Assembly (NCBI GenBank): GCA_964639275.1 | Contig: CAZXCQ010000113.1 | Location: 1-18,384, forward strand | DNA: 18,384 bases | Direction of reading: 5' to 3' | Source: CAZXCQ01 sp964639275 | GTDB taxonomy: Bacteria > Desulfobacterota > DSM-4660 > Desulfatiglandales > Desulfatiglandaceae | Shown: in pieces, positions 15,813 through 18,384 of the stretch | Position numbering within the stretch: the first letter of the stretch is position 1 | Layout: every line of letters begins with the position of its first letter | The notes under the pieces: model-generated | Database searches by the model: none | Told to the model about the DNA's origin: nothing | Seen by the model: the letters and a program-made list of their open reading frames with translations, nothing else | Translations under genes and position numbers: made by a program

Positions 15813-16127
15813 ATGCTTGAAGTAACAGAGAAGGCGAGTGAGATGATAAAGGAATTCTTAAAGGACCGGGAGGAGATCCCCTCCATCAGGATCATGCTTT
15901 CCCAGGGTGGCTGATCCGGGCCCGCTTTGGGCATGGCTCTGGATGAGTCAAGGGAAAATGATGAGGTATTTGATGATCGGGGTCTTACCTATATTATTGA
16001 AAGGGAGCTTTATGATCGGGTAAAACCCATAAAGGTCGATTATGTGAATACCCCGATGGGTTCGGGTTTTAATATTGCATCCAATATGAAGCAAGAGGCC
16101 TCGTGCGGCACCTCTTGTTCCTGTTGA
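15813..16127 (+). CDS. HesB/IscA-like selenoprotein (in-frame TGA read as selenocysteine)
   Basis: A 104-codon frame with one internal TGA at codon 34 (15912-15914). Read through, it gives a small A-type iron-sulfur carrier-like protein with the local context SQGG-Sec34-SGPALGMALDE, then GLTYIIERELYD, the VDYVNTPMGSGFNIAS block, and the C-terminus SCGTSCSC. In HesB/IscA proteins the first cluster-ligand cysteine sits exactly at this place, in GGC(S)G, and the other ligands lie in a C-terminal Cys motif. Here Cys98, Cys102 and Cys104 are available. A HesB-related selenoprotein family with TGA at this cysteine is established (TIGR01911, HesB_rel_seleno, from memory). The strong promoter, ideal ribosome binding site, conserved sequence on both sides of the TGA and the terminator argue against a pseudogene. 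Automated calling would give 33 residues, or a 66-residue fragment from 15927. A TGC/TGT-to-TGA sequencing error remains possible. The role is probably iron-sulfur or redox chemistry, unproven. Confidence 0.88.
15934..15950 (+). promoter_or_regulatory. Candidate bacterial SECIS stem-loop
   Basis: A 6-bp stem pairs TGGCTC (15934-15939) with GAGTCA (15945-15950), including one G-U pair. The 5-base loop TGGAT has G at its second position. The loop begins 25 bases after the TGA, within the range I recall for bacterial SECIS elements, and the 17-nucleotide size matches the minimal fdhF hairpin. A competing GC-rich hairpin at 15920-15932 lies closer to the TGA. Identified by eye, without folding-energy calculation. 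Confidence 0.5.
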
Positions 16128-16143
16128 TGACTGCGATCTCCAG

Positions 16144-16179
16144 GCCACCATCCCCCGATTGAGGATGGTGGCTTTTTTT
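16144..16179 (+). terminator. Intrinsic terminator of the selenoprotein gene
   Basis: A perfect 10-bp stem, GCCACCATCC (16144-16153) with GGATGGTGGC (16163-16172), and a 9-base loop, followed by seven T residues (16173-16179). It begins 17 bases after the selenoprotein stop. On the minus strand there is no T-run after the stem, so it is directional. Confidence 0.92.
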
Positions 16180-16186
16180 GTGCATT

Positions 16187-16621
16187 TCAAAAGGCGCCCA
16201 GCTGACACGAGGATATCTTTATGCCCAAGCCCTCACAGGCCGATGAAACCGCCATCTTGCCGATGCCGAGCCTTTCTGCTATATCCCAGGCAGACCTGCA
16301 GGGGAGTCGATCTTCTATCAAGGCCTGTCGAATGGCCTCCTCCAGGTCCTGTTTGACGCCCTCTCCGGATCTTACGATCTTCTTTTTTGGCTGGTAGCCA
16401 AAAAGCCCCAACTGGCACTGGGTCACCCGGATCTCAAGAAGATCTGCCGCGCGGCCCACCTCGCCAGGGGATTCTCCCAGGTCAACAGCGAGCCCAAAGG
16501 CGGAGGCGCAGGATATCTCTCCACCGGTGGCCCGGTCTCTTAGGGGTCCTGAAATCGTTGACTTTACCTTTTGACCCGGCGGGTGTTTTTTTGCGTAATG
16601 TCCCGTCTTTTTATCCATCAT
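16187..16621 (-). CDS. Small protein with two Cys-containing HTH-like repeats, unrecognised
   Basis: A 144-residue cytoplasmic-looking protein with a basic N-terminal arm (1-30). Residues 38-74 and 108-144 align without gaps as two copies of one unit: C-x-S-A-[FW]-x-[LI]-A-x2-L-G-x5-V-x2-A-x3-L-x-I-[RK]-[VI]-[TS]-x-C-Q-L-G-x-F. Each copy has C-X30-C (Cys38/Cys69, Cys108/Cys139) and looks like a helix-turn-helix, for example AWDIAERLGIGKMAVSSACEGLGIKI. A linker with YQPKKKIV (76-83) and a helical segment separates them. DNA binding with cysteine-based metal or redox sensing is a plausible inference, but I do not recognise a named family. The start is ATG 16621, with a second ATG one codon in. 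A GGGGG stretch lies about 7-11 bases upstream as a possible ribosome binding site. The gene converges on the selenoprotein gene and ends 8 bases from its terminator T-run. Confidence 0.72.
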   Translation of the reverse strand: MMDKKTGHYAKKHPPGQKVKSTISGPLRDRATGGEISCASAFGLAVDLGESPGEVGRAADLLEIRVTQCQLGLFGYQPKKKIVRSGEGVKQDLEEAIRQALIEDRLPCRSAWDIAERLGIGKMAVSSACEGLGIKISSCQLGAF

Positions 16622-16975
16622 CGTATGGCCCCCAATATCTGATTCAGTGGGTTTTTAGCACAACAACACCCATAAACGCAACAAGTTGACTGAAAGAACT
16701 GGATTTCGGCTGCAATTTATCCCGTATCCTATACAGGACCGGAATGACGCATAGAGGACATTTTCGGCTTCTTGCGGCTCAGTCAATTTTCAATCGTCAA
16801 TCGACAATCATGAATCCGATAGTGTTGTTGATTCAGGTGGAGGGCTTTGACCAAGGACTGAAGGCCCAAAATTCTTGCATTATGAACAGCCCTATTATAG
16901 TATTTCTAATATCCGGTTAATCTTCTTTACTCTATGGGGATGGAATCACCAAAGCAATTGGGAAAGGTAAAGGCC
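16622..16975. other. Divergent intergenic region between the HTH-like gene and the chemoreceptor
   Basis: No supportable gene in these 354 bases. It contains the CAATC-type heptamer array at 16782-16816 and an inverted pair TGAATC/GATTCA (16811-16816 and 16829-16834). An AT-rich TATTATAGTATTT stretch (16893-16905) could hold a -10 element for the chemoreceptor. No convincing -35, sigma-28 or sigma-54 site was found. Confidence 0.45.
16782..16816. repeat. Degenerate heptamer array, GTCAATC family
   Basis: Five 7-base units in exact phase: GTCAATT, TTCAATC, GTCAATC, GACAATC, ATGAATC. The AAT core is fixed and the first bases vary. This is a third sequence family with the same 7-base period as the other intergenic arrays in the window. 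Confidence 0.65.
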
Positions 16976-18384
16976 ATGAAATTGAGTCTAAAGCATAAAC
17001 TTACCGGGCTGCCACTTGTCGCGGCTATAGTCCCTGTACTTGCCATCTTTATATTTACCGCCATTGAGGAAGAAAACGTTACCAGGAAAATTGAGGCTGA
17101 ACTCAATCTCCTCGGCCGCGAGAGCATCTCACAGATTGCCCTGGCCGTTTATAATACGTGTGAGGCCACAAAAAAAATGATCCAAATGGAATTGGACAGC
17201 AGGCTGGAAAACGCCGCGAGCTTTCTCAACAGTATGGGAGCACTTTCCCTATCGCCCGAGGTCCTCTCACGGAAGGCGGTGAATCAGTTCACAGGCAAGG
17301 AAAAGGAGGTGCGCCTTGCCGAGATGCTCGTCGATGGACTTACCAACCCTGCCACCTATATAGACCTCATAAAAAAGAAATTCAGGGGGGATTACTGCCT
17401 CTTTCAGCGCATGAACAAGCAAGGGGATATGATCCTGGTGGCAACGACCTTGCCGGCAACAGGGAAATCCCCCGGTGTAGGGATTTACCTGCCTGCCACA
17501 GAAAACGGCACCCCCGATCCAATGATCCGGGACATACTCGCCAAAAGGCCTTATAATGGCCTTGCCTACATCCTTAATGGCTGGTATTTCAGTGCCTCCA
17601 AGTCGATAACAGACAAGGAGGGGAAGGTCATCGGCATGTTATATACTGGCATCCCGTACGAGACCCCCGAATCTTTGCGCCAGGCCGTCATAGACATGAA
17701 GGTTGGAAAAACGGGCTATGTCTATGTCCTTGGTGGCAGGCTGCCCTTCCACCGGGGGCATTACATCATTTCAAAAGGGGGACAGCGGGATGGGGAAGAC
17801 ATCTGGAGTTCAAGAGATGGGACCGGCCGTCTTTATATTCAAGCCATTATAAATAAGGCCATCGGGCTTAAGAAGGGTGAAATTGGATTTGAACGCTACC
17901 CCTGGCGGAATCCTGGCGAGACGGCTGACCGCTCAAAGGTGGTTGCCATTGCCTATTTTTCACCATGGGACTGGGTGATCGGGGCCGGGGCCTATGAGGA
18001 CGACTATTATGATGCCAGACAAAAGGTGAATGATAGCATGGATCGTCTGCTCTGGGTCATGATCATCAGCGGTCTCGTCGTCCTTGTGCCTGTTATCGGG
18101 GTTGCCTTGCTCCTGGGTCGCAAAATTGCCGGACCCATTGCTCAGATTACCGCCATTGCAAGAGAGATTGCCAGGGGCGACCTTTCCTCTGCAGCGGACT
18201 CCGTACGCCTGTTGGTTGGAACAGGGGAGGGTGATAAAATAAAGGTATCAGACAAAGAGACCGGCCATCTCCTCTCGGCCGTAAAGACGATGACCGAGAG
18301 CCTTAACTCGCTGGTTGGCCAGGTTCAGCGCTCCGGGATTCAAGTGAGTTCTTCATCTACCGAGCTGGCTGCCACTGCCAAGGA
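16976..18384 (+). CDS. Methyl-accepting chemotaxis protein, partial (3' end beyond window)
   Basis: An open frame of 469 complete codons that continues past the window edge. It starts MKLSLKHKL, then a first membrane helix (about 10-30), a large periplasmic sensor (about 31-355), a second helix (about 357-381, LLWVMIISGLVVLVPVIGVALLL) and a HAMP segment (RKIAGPIAQITAIAREIARGDLS, then to about 430). After the HAMP, the sequence SSSSTELAATAK is the usual start of the methyl-accepting signalling helix. In the sensor, MLYTGIPYE, MKVGKTGYVYVL and YFSPWDWVIGAGAYEDDYY are typical of Cache domains (Cache_3-Cache_2 arrangement). The ligand is unknown; small carboxylates are common for such folds. ATG 16976 has GGAAAGG 8 bases upstream. 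In-frame ATGs at 16934 and 16940 would add 12-14 residues ahead of the membrane helix and have weaker ribosome sites. Confidence 0.9.
   Translation, partial: MKLSLKHKLTGLPLVAAIVPVLAIFIFTAIEEENVTRKIEAELNLLGRESISQIALAVYNTCEATKKMIQMELDSRLENAASFLNSMGALSLSPEVLSRKAVNQFTGKEKEVRLAEMLVDGLTNPATYIDLIKKKFRGDYCLFQRMNKQGDMILVATTLPATGKSPGVGIYLPATENGTPDPMIRDILAKRPYNGLAYILNGWYFSASKSITDKEGKVIGMLYTGIPYETPESLRQAVIDMKVGKTGYVYVLGGRLPFHRGHYIISKGGQRDGEDIWSSRDGTGRLYIQAIINKAIGLKKGEIGFERYPWRNPGETADRSKVVAIAYFSPWDWVIGAGAYEDDYYDARQKVNDSMDRLLWVMIISGLVVLVPVIGVALLLGRKIAGPIAQITAIAREIARGDLSSAADSVRLLVGTGEGDKIKVSDKETGHLLSAVKTMTESLNSLVGQVQRSGIQVSSSSTELAATAK

Noticed and set aside
15813..15914. Pseudogene or truncated IscA caused by a nonsense mutation
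   Set aside because: The TGA sits precisely at the ligand-cysteine position of a known selenoprotein family. The remaining frame, promoter, ribosome site and terminator are intact.
15927..16127. A separate 66-residue gene starting at an internal ATG
   Set aside because: It is the downstream half of the selenoprotein frame, has no ribosome site of its own, and the sequence upstream of the TGA is in frame and family-like.
16782..16834. Sigma-28 promoter (CCGATAG near 16817) for the chemoreceptor
   Set aside because: The -10-like part is incomplete and there is no matching -35 at the right spacing.

Overview
The window looks like chromosomal core sequence from a deltaproteobacterium-type organism (Desulfobacterota in the broad sense), probably anaerobic and possibly an uncultured lineage. 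This rests on protein style, moderately GC-rich codon use, the secA-argJ neighbourhood, a Gld-type ABC exporter set, a HesB/IscA-like selenoprotein and a Cache-type chemoreceptor. No phage, plasmid, insertion sequence, CRISPR array, rRNA or tRNA was seen.

Layout. A minus-strand lipoprotein (141-551) diverges from secA (944-3805). secA is followed on the same strand by argJ (3919-5109), manC (5135-6211) and manB/algC (6208-7554). manB converges on, and overlaps by 29 bp, a minus-strand SAM-dependent methyltransferase (7526-8218). A second plus-strand unit runs from a TTGACA-type promoter at 8433: ABC ATPase, ABC permease, GldG-like auxiliary membrane protein, DUF4340 protein, pgi and rdgB (8551-15575), with gaps of 1, 12, 12, 29 and -4 bp. 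Next is a small monocistronic gene (15813-16127) with an in-frame TGA at codon 34, read here as a HesB-like selenoprotein. It has its own promoter, a strong ribosome binding site, a candidate bacterial SECIS hairpin and a strong intrinsic terminator. A convergent minus-strand gene (16187-16621) encodes a small unrecognised protein made of two diverged copies of an HTH-like unit, each with a C-X30-CQLG-x-F frame. The window ends inside a methyl-accepting chemotaxis protein (16976 to the edge).

How the genes fit together. secA drives protein export and argJ closes the acetyl cycle of arginine synthesis. pgi, manB and manC lie on the route from hexose phosphate to GDP-mannose, although the mannose-6-phosphate isomerase step is absent here. 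rdgB is a nucleotide-pool housekeeper. The Gld-like set is probably an envelope ABC system of unknown substrate.

The two points most worth a second look are the selenoprotein, which ordinary gene callers will truncate, and five intergenic arrays of degenerate 7-bp repeats in three sequence families. The arrays keep strict 7-base phase while three positions per unit vary. The tandem-duplicated Cys/HTH protein is the best candidate for a poorly described family.
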